Shown here in pieces: positions 1-13,095 of a DNA stretch of 64,000 bases. A program made the position numbers and the translations under genes. The notes beneath the pieces were generated by a model, which was not told the origin of the DNA, did no database searches, and worked only from the letters and a program-made list of their open reading frames with translations. Position 1 is the first letter of the stretch, and every line of letters begins with the position of its first letter. The stretch is from Dirofilaria immitis (lineage: Eukaryota > Nematoda > Chromadorea > Rhabditida > Onchocercidae): positions 2,976,501-3,040,500 of the forward strand of contig JAKNDB010000068.1 of the NCBI GenBank assembly GCA_024305405.1, read 5' to 3'.

Positions 1-1026
1 GATAAGAGTAATAAATAAGTTTGAAAAAAAAAATCTCATCAAACAGATCATTAAAAATGTGAAAATGTGAAATCTTTTTTTTTTTTGGATGCGATCACGA
101 CCTTGACGAATAATTGTAGAATGATAATGGATAGACAGATGTAGATGAGACTGTAGACTGAAAGATGAAGGTGACAGATGACTGTCTCGACTCGATGTAT
201 TATTATTATTATTATTATCATAGTTATTTGTATAAACAATTTGATATTATGATAAATAAAAGAAAAGCAAAAAAAAGAATTCATGTATTATCGAAAAATG
301 TAAGAAAATTTTGTCTATTATTATTTAGTGATAATAAAGTTTAAAATTTAATTTTTGCTTTTTTTTCCTTCCCATTATTAGTGATAAAATTAAAATTTTT
401 ATCAATCAAATCATACATATATTATTTAATTGAAATAATAATATTTCAATAATATAAATAAAATATATATTTTTTATAAAATTAAATATAAAAATTTCCA
501 ATATCTTATATTTATCTCTTTCTTGCAAAATGTAAATATCCCATGAGAATTGAATGATCGATGAATAGATACGGATAGATAGATAGATAGATGATAGACG
601 GATAGATATAATACATATGAGAATGAAATTCTACAGATATGGGCAATAATTCTAGGGTTATCGTAAGATGGAAGATCAAATTGGTAAGATTGTTAAATTA
701 CTTTCTAATATCATTAAAACTTTCTGTTACGCAAGCCAATTCAAATTAACAGCAGAAAAAGAGATATAGAAATGCATGGCCTGATATATTATCATACATA
801 AATTGGCCTAGTATTTATAGATATTTGCTCCTTTTTTTTTTTTTCCAAAATTCTCTTAGACAAATCAAAAATTAAATGAAAAGTAAAGCTCGAATTAGTT
901 ATCATCGATTAGACACCGTATGAACACTCCATGAATTACTACAACCATCTCGTCCCATTCCTGTCCTTGTTGTCATCTCTGTGGATGTATCGGTGGTGTA
1001 TCAGTAGGTTGTCTATGGATCAGTGT

Positions 1027-1107
1027 GCATGTAGATGTGTATGTGTGTATGTGTGTTGTGTGTGTGTGTGCGTGTGTGTATCTATGTGTGTGTATGTGTG
1101 TATCATG
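1027..1107. repeat. TG-rich microsatellite
   Basis: An imperfect run of TG dinucleotides interrupted by TA and CA steps. It generates artefactual Val/Cys and His/Thr reading frames on the two strands, which should not be annotated as protein. Confidence 0.85.
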
Positions 1108-1242
1108 CTCATGTTGATTAATAGCTGTTGGTGGTAAGGGTAGTTGTACCGAAAGGATTACAAAATGTCCCTTATCATGAAGAGTGCCCGAATTTATGAA
1201 CAAACTCGTAAACATGCATTAACAATATTTATAAGTACTGCC

Positions 1243-1327
1243 ACTTACTTACCCATGATTTGGAAATTAAACTTACTTTCCATGCTTTGATAATTGAGCT
1301 TACTTACCCATGATTTGGCAATTGAGC
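1243..1327. repeat. Triple imperfect tandem repeat, 27-28 bp unit
   Basis: Three adjacent units begin CTTACTT at about 1244, 1271 and 1299 and share the core CCATG-TTTG-AATT. The first and third are nearly identical; the middle one is diverged. Confidence 0.7.
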
Positions 1328-3218
1328 ATTATGATAATTGATGTTCTCTTCGATTGAGAAAACAATACTCGAAGTAATGAAAATGTTGTTTATCAGAGTT
1401 TAAATAGATTAAATGATCGTTAGTTTATCTTGTTGGCCCATAACCCGAAATTAACAATATACTCTTAAATCCTTCTTTAGCTTATTAACTTATACTAAAT
1501 TATCGTTTCCAGTAGTTTCTGTCACCATAGTATTTTCATTTTTATATCCAATGCCATTATTTTCATCCATATCAGATCACAAAAAATAAATCTTTTAAAT
1601 TTTTCAATTTCCTCGTAAGCCTATTTCAACAGCCTTTTTACAAGAAGATTATTAATTATGTGCCAAAAAAAAAAAAAAAATTAATGAGATATGCTTAAGT
1701 TGGAGATCATACTTGCAGGGTCATATTTGTGGGGTCATATTTTATAGAGTCATATTTCATATTTGCATGATATGAATATATGCACATTTAATAGAATATT
1801 TATTTAAAGAAATACGAATTAAACTTTTGAAAGATATAATCTTTGAGAAACGATTTTTCCTTAAAATTCTATTTCTCTAAATCATTTCAAAGCTATACGG
1901 AAGTTAGTAATTATAAGCATATTATAATCAGAGTTGATTATCAATTTTTACTAATTCATTTGGAATAGAATGAACAAATATTAAAAACAAATGGCCATGA
2001 TATAGAATTGAAAAAGAGAAAAAAATGAATAGTAGAAAAAAAAGGAAAGATTAGTGCCCTTTGACCTGAATAGATATAAATAGAACAGGCAGGTGCATAA
2101 TGTAATAGGTTACATTTTGAATAGATTTGCACTAACTACAATATCTTATTGAATAAGTATACAACAGGTAAGAGCCTAAGGATTAGAACTACATTTTTAT
2201 TGCTTTTAACAATCATGGAATTAGCATTATCAAAAAAATAAAAATAAAAATAAAAATAATGATCATTATTCTGCATAATTTATACTATTCGAATTTTGAT
2301 GTCAATTAAATTATCCATAAACATTGGGAATTGATTAAAGAATTTCATTATATTCCGTAATATATATTAATTTATTCATCAGAATAATACTTGTCTTTCG
2401 GTAATAAATTTGCTTTACGTAAGCGAAAGAATGATTAAAATCTATAAATTATATTATCATTAAAATTGACGAAATTGAGAAACTGTCAAATAAAATTTCA
2501 AACAAGAATCTGAATACTTACAATTCATGAATCTCAATACTTACATTCATCATTTATTATAAATGATTCCGAAGTTCAGTATATTGATGGTTTTGTGGAA
2601 AATTTAAATCCTAGTACATATCAAACAAATGAATATTATAGAAAGACTGAGGAGATGATATCATTTTTAATTTGATATTTTTTTATGAAGCTTGCCATCC
2701 TTCTCCAAAGAAATCAATTGATAGAGGATTAATGGGTTTCAGGAGATGTTTAGATAGACGATAAAGAGAATTCAAGGATTCGGAGATCCTCTTCACATTC
2801 AAAATATACTTTAATTACAGCTTTCTATTTTTTGATACAATGCAGAGATGAATTCTATTTGTTTCATTTCGTGAATTCATGCCGAGAGTTCAAATCACTC
2901 GATAATGGTTTCCCGATTTCATTGATTCCTCTGACTGATGATATCATTCCATTACTTCGTGATAAATAATAGAAAAAATCAAAAAGATTATGCTGATCAC
3001 TAAAATTCATAGCCTAATTAACTCTGAACCGCTTCAAAAACATTACTTGCCACTGCCTTTACTATGATACTTCGAGAAAGATGGAAAGAAAAATGACCTG
3101 ATACATAGCATAAAGAATCAAATATCCAGGATAATCCTTTATAATGAGTTACGATTGATGAAGTGAATTCTAAATATTCATTGGAATTTTCATAGAAATA
3201 AATGTGATCAAACTACCT

Positions 3219-3451
3219 TCAGATCATGACTGATACCATAATACTATCGTCAGATTAGGACTGATACGGTAATACTATCGTCAGACTATGACTTATACCA
3301 TAATACCATCTTCAGGTTATTACTGACGCCTTAATATTATCTTCGGATTATGACTTATACCGTAATACTATCTTCAAATTATGACTGATACCAGCTTCGG
3401 ATTATAATTGATGCCATAATACTATCCTCAAATTATGACTGGCACCATAAT
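3219..3451. repeat. 31-bp minisatellite, about 8 units
   Basis: Eight consecutive units start TCAGA, TCGGA or TCAAA and carry the core ATGACTGATACCATAATAC followed by TATC. The unit is 31 bp. The sixth unit is about 8 bp short. Units differ at several positions, so the array is not recent. No gene is associated with it. Confidence 0.9.
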
Positions 3452-6400
3452 AGATAGGATCACTTGTCAATTAAGCACTTTGATAATTTAGCAGCAAATG
3501 AGAAAACTATCGTAATTCCATTGAATTGATTCTTTTTCATAATCATCATCGACATTCTTCTATTATAGCTTGGATTATGGTACTCCCATGCTTCTAATAT
3601 TTCAGCAAATCTTAGGTAATACTGTAGAAAAGCGAAGAAAGAATAATTTTTATTTTAATAATTATAATTGAATAAATTTTTATTAATAAAATTTAAGTAA
3701 TACTTGAATAAGTAAAATATATTTGCATAAATCTATGCAAATTATAAATTTCAAAGAAATATTTTTAGATTAAAAATATAATTATTATACATTCTACGAT
3801 TAAAGTGCATCTATTTATGATAATTATGCAATTATCCAAGATATTATCATTCGGCATTCTTTGTTTCATTTCCCATTCAGCGGATAAGCTTTTCAGGAAA
3901 GGAATTCATTTGGTCGAAAATAAAAATAAAAAAAAATGATCATTGAATTTAGAGAAATGATACTCTACGGCAGTCTTTCCTTCAAATGAGATTTGCCGGT
4001 TCTATTAAAGGTCAAACATTGTCCTATGCATATTAAAGAGTTCACTCTCATTTCATAATCTCTTATCGGACATGGACATAGGTCAATCTCTTTAACTTCT
4101 CTTTTTTTTTCCGTACGAGATAATCTTTGTGATCAGGTTTATCTATCGATCATATAAATGAAGTGATCGAATAGGAATATTTAATCATAAGCTATTAGAA
4201 TGAATGCTTTCATCATTTCATCGAAATGATAATATTTGAATATATTGAAGAGTTGCTATCTCTGATTAAGAGAGAGAAGAGTTTAAGTTCTATTTTGCAA
4301 TAAACTTCGAGCTTAATTAAATTTAAGAACAACAATAATGATTGATTGTAATGTTAAATGTAAGAGATCAATTGCAATAATAAAGATTAATGACACGATC
4401 AATCGATAACGAATGTGATGCTTTGATGATCTTCCGGCATTGTAGCAGATTGCAATCTTCGAGATATGCATATATTTACCATAATACCAAATAAAGCGGC
4501 CTGAAGTATCTGTTTGCCCAAGGGATTGGCATAAACATTTACAGGATAGATAGATCAATGATTTTAGGATATATAGATGGGCCAATTGAGAATGAATTGT
4601 CACCTAACATGTCGCTACTATTATTTATCCTAAGTAATATTATAGCCTATTATATAAATAAGAATCTCGAGACTCCCAAAGATGTTTGGGATTGTTTTAA
4701 TCTCGCGAATCATTTAAATTATTTAATCCTTTTTAACCAAAGAACATAATGGAGAAAATACAAAGGAAGGCTTAATTGTAACAGATATGTCAGATAACAT
4801 GTCAGGTAAATGTTTGAAAAAGTCTTCATGTTTTACTGTGTAATTTCCATCGAAAGGGTAATCCTGAAATATTAATTCAACGAATTTATTATAGAAAGAA
4901 TATCTTCGATCAACTTTAAGATACTGTTTTATCAATAGATGTTGTTACTGCTGAATATCTTGTATTATTTAATAATTCTTGATTTCCTCTAGATGAATAG
5001 TTGTAAATAAAGCAATCACTAATATTCATATTTTAAAAGCGATAAACATATGTATATATTTCTATATATCAGAATCGATTTAAAATTGGATGATAAAAAA
5101 ATCAGCCTAACAATGATAAGTTTAAATTTTTGAAACATTAAGCTAAAAGGGGATGAGAAGAGCCATTAAAATAGCATAATATATATTTCGACCATTTATT
5201 TATTTTTATATTTCTTTTTATTAATTTTCAAAAATATAATTTTACTCTAATAAATTTGAATATGAAACTTAAACATGAAAGCAATGTACGATATAATAAT
5301 ATGCTATATTATAGATTTTATATTGGCATAGTTTTTGATAATAAAATTCTCGAGATTTTCGAGAACGATACATCATCTAAGATTTCTATGACCAATAAAA
5401 CAACAATTAGAAATGATATATTTAAAAAAGTATGATAAAATAAAATGAAATAAAAAGGGATGAAGGAGAAAAATATGGATGAAATTTTAATTAAAACAAA
5501 AAAATAAAATTCAACTATATATCAAATCTTATCACCAAGTTCATCTCTCTCCTTTATTTTTTTTTCGAACTGATAGATAATATGTAAGCATGATACGTGA
5601 TGATAAGAAATCTTACTGAAAATGAAATAATAGTTAACTATAATTAATGTCAATATCGTACAACTGATGGCATCAGTTAATCATTTAAGTCTCATTAAAA
5701 ATGTCACCATCTGTCGTCTATAACAATCCTCGAATTGGGAAATCATTTATCGAATCGATTACTACTTCCAATGATTCTATTTAAATTCCACAAAAAAAAA
5801 TACGAAAAAGATGAGCGGGAAAGATATAAATATATATATATATCAAACAATATATGAAATATATTGTTAATTGAATTATTGATTATTTGATCTTGAAAAG
5901 TTCTTAAATTGAAGTAAAGTATCATTCACTCTTTTAATTTCTAAACATATATTTTAAGTATTTTAAAATTTCTTTAGCTGAACAAGAGGAGAAGTGAAAA
6001 AGAAAAAAAAAATTGTTAGTTGCGTTTCTATGATAATAATTGAAGTTGGATGATGAGAAGATTAGCCAATTAATTTGCGATATGACATTGATTAAATTAA
6101 GCATTTGCATGAGCTAATTATGCATCCTTTCCATGACCGAATACTTATTTCAACCAAATCGATCTCGATTTATCATAACTCTTAACGTTATCAAGATTAA
6201 ACTAATTATTACTATTGGAAGTGATGATTTAATGTGATAGTTAGTTAGCAGAAATAGAACTAAATTATAAGTTTGTGCTCAAATTATACAGTGCTAACGA
6301 TGATATGAAAAACTTATAATAAGTAAAAGTTTCAAATAATATCTCTTCATAAGTCTTATAGAAATTCGAGCTGATAAAACTTCATAAATTTCATCCGAAT

Positions 6401-8299
6401 ATTTAGTAGTTTTAACTTATTATCACCAAATCCTTTCATTTCAAGCATGAATTAGGATTAAATTTTAAAAAAGATTTTATTTTTTCACCAAGAAATCTGA
6501 TATTTATGTAATTATCATATGCTGATAACGAATGATAATTGAAAAATTATATTAGGTGATTTGAAATTAAATTAAGCTAAGCTGAAAATAATCAGGTTGA
6601 AAAAAATTATTTTCTCAATGAATCAGAAATAAAATTTTTGTTGATAATTTGATATTATTTATTTTCTATCATTAATTAATTAGTTGGAAAATCGATGTAA
6701 TGAAATTATCCGGAGAAGATACCAGAAATGTAATGAAGAACAAGAAGGAATGTCATAGTCAATAATGCTGAATTGTTGTGAAAAAATTTGAACGATTCTC
6801 GAAATTCGATTTCAGGATAGAGATGGAATCGAGCTATCCAAACTCTTGTCTCTTCTTCTCACCATTATATTATATTATTTATCGATAATGTCAATTTTAT
6901 TTATAACCAATGTATATCAGTGAATTAGCTCCGAAGTTTATAAGCAATTTTCAATTTCATTCTAAGCCTATTATTAAGAAACGAATATAACTTGAAAAAT
7001 TTTTAATTTAAATTGAATTGCTAATTAAATTCCAGGCGGGAATTTAATTATTTGTCATTGAAATTATTCAAGAAATTATAATTTACTTAACTAAAACATA
7101 ATTCAAATATCAAATAAAATGAAGTAATTATTGAATAGAAAGGAAATTTTAGATGTGAAACTTACAATTCACAGCAAATAGTTTTGCTATCAAATATTGG
7201 CATTTTTTTCGAAAAGAAAAAATGAAATTTGAAATGGAAAAAGTCAAATTACTTCTTCTCTCATCTAGTCATTTCTCTCAATCATTTATAGATTATTTGA
7301 TTAGATCAATTTAGATAGTTATGATTATCCTCATAATTGATTAATTACTACCGAATGATTGATTGCAGAAAAAGATTTTATGAAATTATTATACCGAAAC
7401 TGAGAATAGAACTTTAGAAAATAAAAATTTTGAAATAGAATGGAAGAAAGATAAGAATTTCTTATTCGAACATATTTCAAAAGCTATTTTTTAAGTATCA
7501 ACAGAAAGCTTATCTTAAATATTTTATTTCTAAGACTTTAATTAAAACAATTTCCATTTGTTTAAAATTTTCTTGAATAATGCTCGAAAGATACTTTGCA
7601 TTTATTGCATTGAAATTTCACATGCATGCAAATATATTTTTATTAAAACTTCTAACCATAACATTCTGCCCACTAATATTACATAGATGACAATTCAATT
7701 TTACAAAATTTGAAATAGTCGAAAATATTTTTTAGGATACTATACATTAAAATATCTCGAGATGATTGATAGCGAAAGTTGAATATTAGAGGTAGGAGTC
7801 CATTTCAATGATCCATCGTATCATATCAGTTTCCGAACAATACCTAAATATTTAATTATTAAAAATGAATATTTTCAATTTCCATAATGAATGCAGCGGT
7901 CTCTTTGGAAATTTCCAGTGAAATATAAAGAAAAACAAAAAAATAGGAGCCACGATTAATAGTTTTTAATTCTTGAAATATTCGCATTTTATTCACTGTA
8001 AATTTCCAGTGAAAGCTGAATCCTTTCTGTTTTTCTTTCATATGATAGTTCTAGATGAAATTTTTTAACATATTTGCTGTCTATTTAATAGACTGGAAGT
8101 TATTATGAATTTGTTGCTATATGATTTTTAAAATGGCAAGCTACAGACTTTAATTTGCATAAATGATATTTTCTGATCAGGTTTATCTTTTCTCGGTGCT
8201 CGTAAATTTTAAATTTAACGCACTCAAAAATAAGATTGTTCCTAACAAAATCATGGGTACTGAAAGTCGTTACTGTAACAAAGTAAAATTGCACTAACT

Positions 8300-8515
8300 T
8301 TGTGTATTCTTGAGGAAAGATTGACCCCTAGAAAGGTTAGGGAGAAATTTATTAAGAAGTCAAGCACGAAGGAGTAAAAGTTCTTGGAGAAATCGAGAGT
8401 GAAGCTGCTGAGCGCAGCAGCTGCATTTTGCGACAACATCGGGTAGACAATTCCATTTCGGTGCGATAATTTTGATACAGCATGTAATCGTGCGGCGTCT
8501 TTAAATTAAATTTTA
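8300..8515. other. GC-richer island with a short strong hairpin
   Basis: This roughly 200-bp stretch is clearly richer in G+C than its surroundings. It contains a 7-bp hairpin, GCTGCTG / CAGCAGC with loop AGCG, at 8404-8421. No reading frame runs through it without stops on the plus strand. The minus-strand frame at 8251-8439 is open but lacks splice partners. It lies about 0.5 kb beyond the MPP10 stop. It could be an RNA gene, a decayed exon or a regulatory element; I cannot tell which. Confidence 0.3.
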
Positions 8516-8937
8516 GAATAAAAAAATTTTTGTTTAATCATATAACTCAATTATATTGTAGACTTGCGATGCGTTAATATATTTTTGCAGACTTTACTTT
8601 CAGATTCTCATTTCTATGCTTGTTTTTCAATAAATGTTAAAATAACAGTGATCTTTTAGATGGCGATGAATTCACAGATCTAATGATCTGCAAAGAGAAA
8701 TATGTTTTTTTACAAGATCTTTCAAATTTATTTTAATTAGAATCTTGTGTTGCATTGATTTTTCAACTTCAATTATTCTATGCTATAAAATTTAAAACAA
8801 TTCAATAATTTTGCTCATCACATTTGCGCTTAACTTGATGAATGAACAATTGATGGGTGATTTGCTTGGAAAGGCAGCAATCTAGTAAACAGTTATCACG
8901 CTAAATAAAATAAAATACTTAAGAAAATTTATTGCTT

Positions 8938-8943
8938 TTATAA
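8938..8943 (-). other. Probable MPP10 poly(A) signal
   Basis: AATAAA on the minus strand, 36 nt past the MPP10 stop codon, a suitable distance for a nematode 3' UTR. Confidence 0.55.
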
Positions 8944-8978
8944 ACTGAAAAAGTAAATAACATGTAAGACATTCCTAA

Positions 8979-11900
8979 TCACAGCTTATAATGCGTACTC
9001 AATTTCTTCTTTGCTGTTGCTTCTGCGACCTTACGCTTCTTATCTTTGATCTGAAAAATATAAATTAATCAAAGTATTATTGACAATTATTGCAGGTATC
9101 AAATGACTGGATGTGCCTTTCTAATAAACTGCGTAATTCAAAAAACCGATGACTTTTAGATTTTGTATCAATGAAATGCTCAAAGAAGTGAATTTGGTTT
9201 TGATAAATAATCTTTCGTTATCTTGAAGCCAAATATTTTATAGAAATGATTACCTCCTCATTATTTTTGGTTTGAAGGCGTTGAAAAAAGGAAGTTGATG
9301 TTAGTTTCATGTTACTACTTTTATTATCATATTGAGATATTAATTTTGGTTTTTTAGCAAGTTTTTCATTTGTTCTGGTAAAAAGTTCTGCTTGTTGCTT
9401 ATTAAGCTGCGTGATATGTTGCCACTTCTGAAATTCAAGAATAGTAAAAATTACAGAATGTTATGACGTTCTACGAATAAAAGATTGAACTGCTGTAAGT
9501 ACTATTAGCCACCATTCATAAAGAAAAAGAATCTGATGTTAGTAGAATTCACGGGAACAAAATATATCCGAAAATTACGTGAAAAAATTTTTGTACAGCT
9601 TCTAATATTCTTTGAAATATTTCAGTATCATTTATCACTTTTTATCTTTACCACTTGATATGAACCTTAGTTCAACACATACAGAATGCATTTTTGCAAC
9701 TTTTCACTTTCGAAGAATTGATGAGGAAATCAAATGCCATCAATGTTAGCATAACTTGAAGAGGAATTCATTTAAAGAATTCAATTTCCATTCATAACTA
9801 AGTATATAGCATAAAATTTAACAAACCTTTTTCTTCCGATGGGAGCAGGATCGATCTGTTTTTGTTTTCTCATCATCTCCTTTGAACTGACCGCTAACAT
9901 GTTTGTGTATCTCCTCCGGAGCTAGAAGTACAGCATCGGTAGATGCTAAAGGTCCTACTTCTTCTTTTTGAAGTGAAGGCATGTTATTCAAAATACGTAT
10001 TTCAGGATGGATCTAAAGAAAAATGCAGTAATAGAATAATTTAAAATCAGACTTCCAGATATGATTCATAGAAATAATTAAATTTGTTAGTTATAAAGAG
10101 AATAATAAAAAAGCTAATAAAAAATTAATGAAAAAGTGAAGCAATGGAATTAATATTGTTCTTCAAATTTATAAAAATAAATTTTATGAAGACATCACAA
10201 AAATCCATTTCTTCTGCGAAAGCTTGCAAAGCAAACTTACTTCAGATGGAATATAACGATAATGGCTCAAGGCATTTAATTTCTGGAATAGAGATGATAT
10301 CAGCTTCTTGATTTCTTCGTGCTTCTCATTCATCTTCTCCTCATTTCCTATCTACAGCAATTGCAGGTTGCATATTTGACTCAAATTTAAAAAAATAAAT
10401 TGCAAATAAAAATTTAAATTTAGATATTACATGCAAAAACCTTTTCAAAACTGAAATATTACTCCATATTGGGTTTTTTGATATTGCTCTTCGTAAACTT
10501 CTGCGAGAGACTTTTCACCGTTTCCAATTCTGCCACTGGTACCCGATATGCTGCACTTGTTTCTGGTTTATGTTCTGTCCTCAATACATCATCAAATACC
10601 TGAATTTTCCGCATAAGTTTTACTAGAATTGATGATTTATGTTCACCAAATAATACTAAAAAAATCGTTATTTACCAAATATTGCTTTTTAACAGAATAA
10701 ATAAATACAGGTTATAGTTAAATTCATTTCGATTTAAATTCTCATAATCAAATTTGAAAAATTATTGCTTACTTTATCCTTAATTCGTTGAATTATCTTT
10801 GCTTCTATCTGAGCGGTTGTATCAACCGTAATAATCGGTGCTGTAAATATTGAGCAAATATTATAAGGCCGTAATTAGAAAAAAGCAGTAATCATGAAGC
10901 TTATAAAAATCAACTTTATAATAAACGTAAAGCAGTAATTATTTAAAATAATGCTCAATAACGCTAATATAATGCTTAATGACAGCCGAACCGCATGGTG
11001 CTGATTGATCGAAATCGAAATGTTTCTCCAACATTGTATTTTCTCCCCTTTCGATAGCTTTTACTTCACCAGTTAAATCCCAACTTTTTGGAGCTAAATT
11101 TTCTTGTTCTATTGAAGAGATTCGTTCACAGAGCTGAAAGAATAAATTTGAACTTCATAAATGTAAATAAAGTACATTCTGTACTTTTCTTTCTCATCAG
11201 ATTTTGATCTTACTTTTTCTGTCGACGTTGAAACTCAGTTTCATTATCCTTTTCTTCTTCCACCTGACCGAGAAGAACCGTTGCTTCTAAAACTCAAAAA
11301 TCGTTAAAAATTGTATACAATAAATTCACAACAATATAGATGAAAACCAAAATGTGCCGAATGAATTAAGAAACCTTGGCCATCTTCATGACTTTCTTCA
11401 GCATTACTTTCATTATCTACATCATTAGCAATTTCATCAGCAAATGTAACTCTTTTCTCCATACGCTTATTCTTTTCGATAGACTGTGTAATCTAAAGAA
11501 ACATTTTTTTCAGAAATTAGAGATTTTAGAACTTGAAAATCTTTTCACTCCTAAGAATCAAAAGCAAACCATTTTCGATTTGTTCAACTTCTTTTCATCT
11601 TCATTGTTATTTTTGTTCCCATAAAAATCTGCATAATGATAATCACTCTGCGAATCTTTTAAATCACCACCGTCCTGGACAATTTTATATCACGTGATTT
11701 AATGGCAATTTCATGAGGCATTATCTTGTTAGACGTTTTGAAGGTAATTTTCGAGAAATAATTAGAATTAATTAACCCAATAAATATCAAATTTAGATTT
11801 CTCGAACAAAACCACTTGCTTTAAGTAGTTGACTGAATTATCGCATTATTTTCTCTAATTAAAAAGATGGACCTGATCAAACTGTTCGAAAAAATCTTCA

Positions 11901-12843
11901 TCTAGGTGCTCCTGAGCATTTTCTTGTTTATCCAAATATTCTTCCATCTCCGCCAATGAAAAAACTGATCGTCAACTGTACTTTTCCAACGCTTTTGGGC
12001 ATGCTATCAGAAACTCCAGGAACGTCAATATTTTCACTATCCGACGCATTACTATGGTTATCATCATCATTTTCATTTTCACACACTTTATTATCATCGA
12101 CCTTCTTATCAATTCTCTGAAAACATATCAAAACGCACTTCATTAAAAATCGAATAATCAGATTCATAAATAACAGCAACAGAATCTTCTTCAAAATTCT
12201 TCTCTTCTAGAAAAACACGCACCTTAACTTGATCTTCTGTAAGGTTAAAAAGATCAGTGCTATCCTCTTTAGTGCTATCGGAACGTTCATCTTTCGATTT
12301 AGACATAGCAACTGAGGGAAGTGAACCGACTAATTTCTTTTCAGGTTCCTCATGCGTAGATAATTCAACGTCCAATAAATGCTGAAAATTTTCGAGAAAA
12401 TACTACGATGTAATCGAGCAGTAGGATAAATCCAAGAAGAAACGTGAGAAACCTTTTTTTCGCGAAATATCGGTGAAATCTTTTATTTCCATAGGCGATT
12501 TGCTGCCAAATTGTTTCGCTATCAGTTTTAATCAGTTCCTGCGATATCGCTGGCACTTCTGGATCTGCTTTGTTCATAAAGGCATATGCTTTTCCAATAT
12601 TATTCACAAGTATATTGTGTTCGTTACCTCTAGAATCATATTTCTTAATTAAAAAAAAAAAAAACATGAGTGAAAAGAGAAACCAGAAAGATCGAAAGAA
12701 AAATATTACCTTAACCACAACGACAGTAAATCATCTAACTTTGGCCATATGTCCAAATTATTTCCTTCTAAATTTGTTTCAGTGATAAGTTTGGCTTCCT
12801 GTTCTAAATAATCATCCGCAGATGGTGAATTGTTTGTGAGCAT
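8979..12843 (-). CDS. MPP10: U3 small nucleolar ribonucleoprotein MPP10
   Basis: MPP10 binds Imp3/Imp4 in the U3 snoRNP and is needed for early 18S rRNA processing in the nucleolus. Exons in transcript order: 12843-12710, 12629-12453, 12381-12223, 12116-11873, 11674-11570, 11492-11375, 11286-11214, 11133-10992, 10840-10773, 10599-10463, 10351-10241, 10012-9827, 9427-9254, 9050-8979. Recognised family blocks are IWQQIAYGNK near the N-terminus, the acidic middle, EMEEYLDK with DEDFFEQFD, YADFYG, KRVTFADE, WDLTGEV, APIITVDTTAQIEAKI, SLAEVYEEQYQK, FQKLNALSHYRYIP, LASTDAVLLAPEEI and a Lys-rich tail ending STHYKL. The product would be about 634 residues; human is 681. Five places need one extra base to stay in frame: the T-run at 12454, T at 11982, A at 11959, T at 11214 and T at 10512. 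With these, every splice phase agrees. The start at 12843 is the conservative choice, because the frame may continue upstream. Identity is sure; the exact N-terminus is not. Confidence 0.92.
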
Positions 12844-13095
12844 TTCCTCTTGATTCTTTTCCGGGATTTTTCCAAAACCACTACCGGTGATTTTTTTGAA
12901 TCTTTGCTGGTGATGTTTCTGAACTTTTGCGGGGAAGTCTTCGTACTATCTCGCAGAAAATGTTTTAAACTTTCTACAGATAACTTTTTTGATTTCTTGA
13001 TTCTTCCGAAACTTTCGCGGATAATTTCTCTTGGTCCTCATTTGACTTATTTCCTGATTTCTCGGTGATTTCTAACTGTGATTCTATTTGACCAG

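Larger units (their letters stand above)
1..8978. other. AT-rich region without a convincing gene
   Basis: No exon with a protein match or a coherent series of splice sites was found on either strand. The open frames present are short, AT-driven and rich in Ile, Asn, Lys, Phe and Leu. A minus-strand frame at 4723-4935 reads somewhat like protein (a stretch KHEDFFKHLPDM) but has no partner exons. The region holds a TG-rich microsatellite near 1.05 kb, a short triple repeat at 1.25 kb, a 31-bp minisatellite at 3.2 kb and a GC-richer island at 8.3-8.5 kb, listed separately. It lies downstream of the 3' end of MPP10. Confidence 0.6.

Noticed and set aside
51..284. 77-residue minus-strand frame, Ile-rich
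   Set aside because: Driven by an ATT run and AT-rich DNA; no start context, splice partners or family resemblance.
931..1215. Cys/Val-rich and His/Thr-rich frames on opposite strands
   Set aside because: Direct translation of the TG-rich microsatellite.
4313..4935. Frames of 63-96 residues on both strands
   Set aside because: Overlapping antisense frames with no phase-consistent junctions or motifs; the minus frame at 4723 was considered longest but remains unsupported.
11376..13068. Plus-strand frames of 71-82 residues
   Set aside because: Antisense shadows of MPP10 exons and introns.
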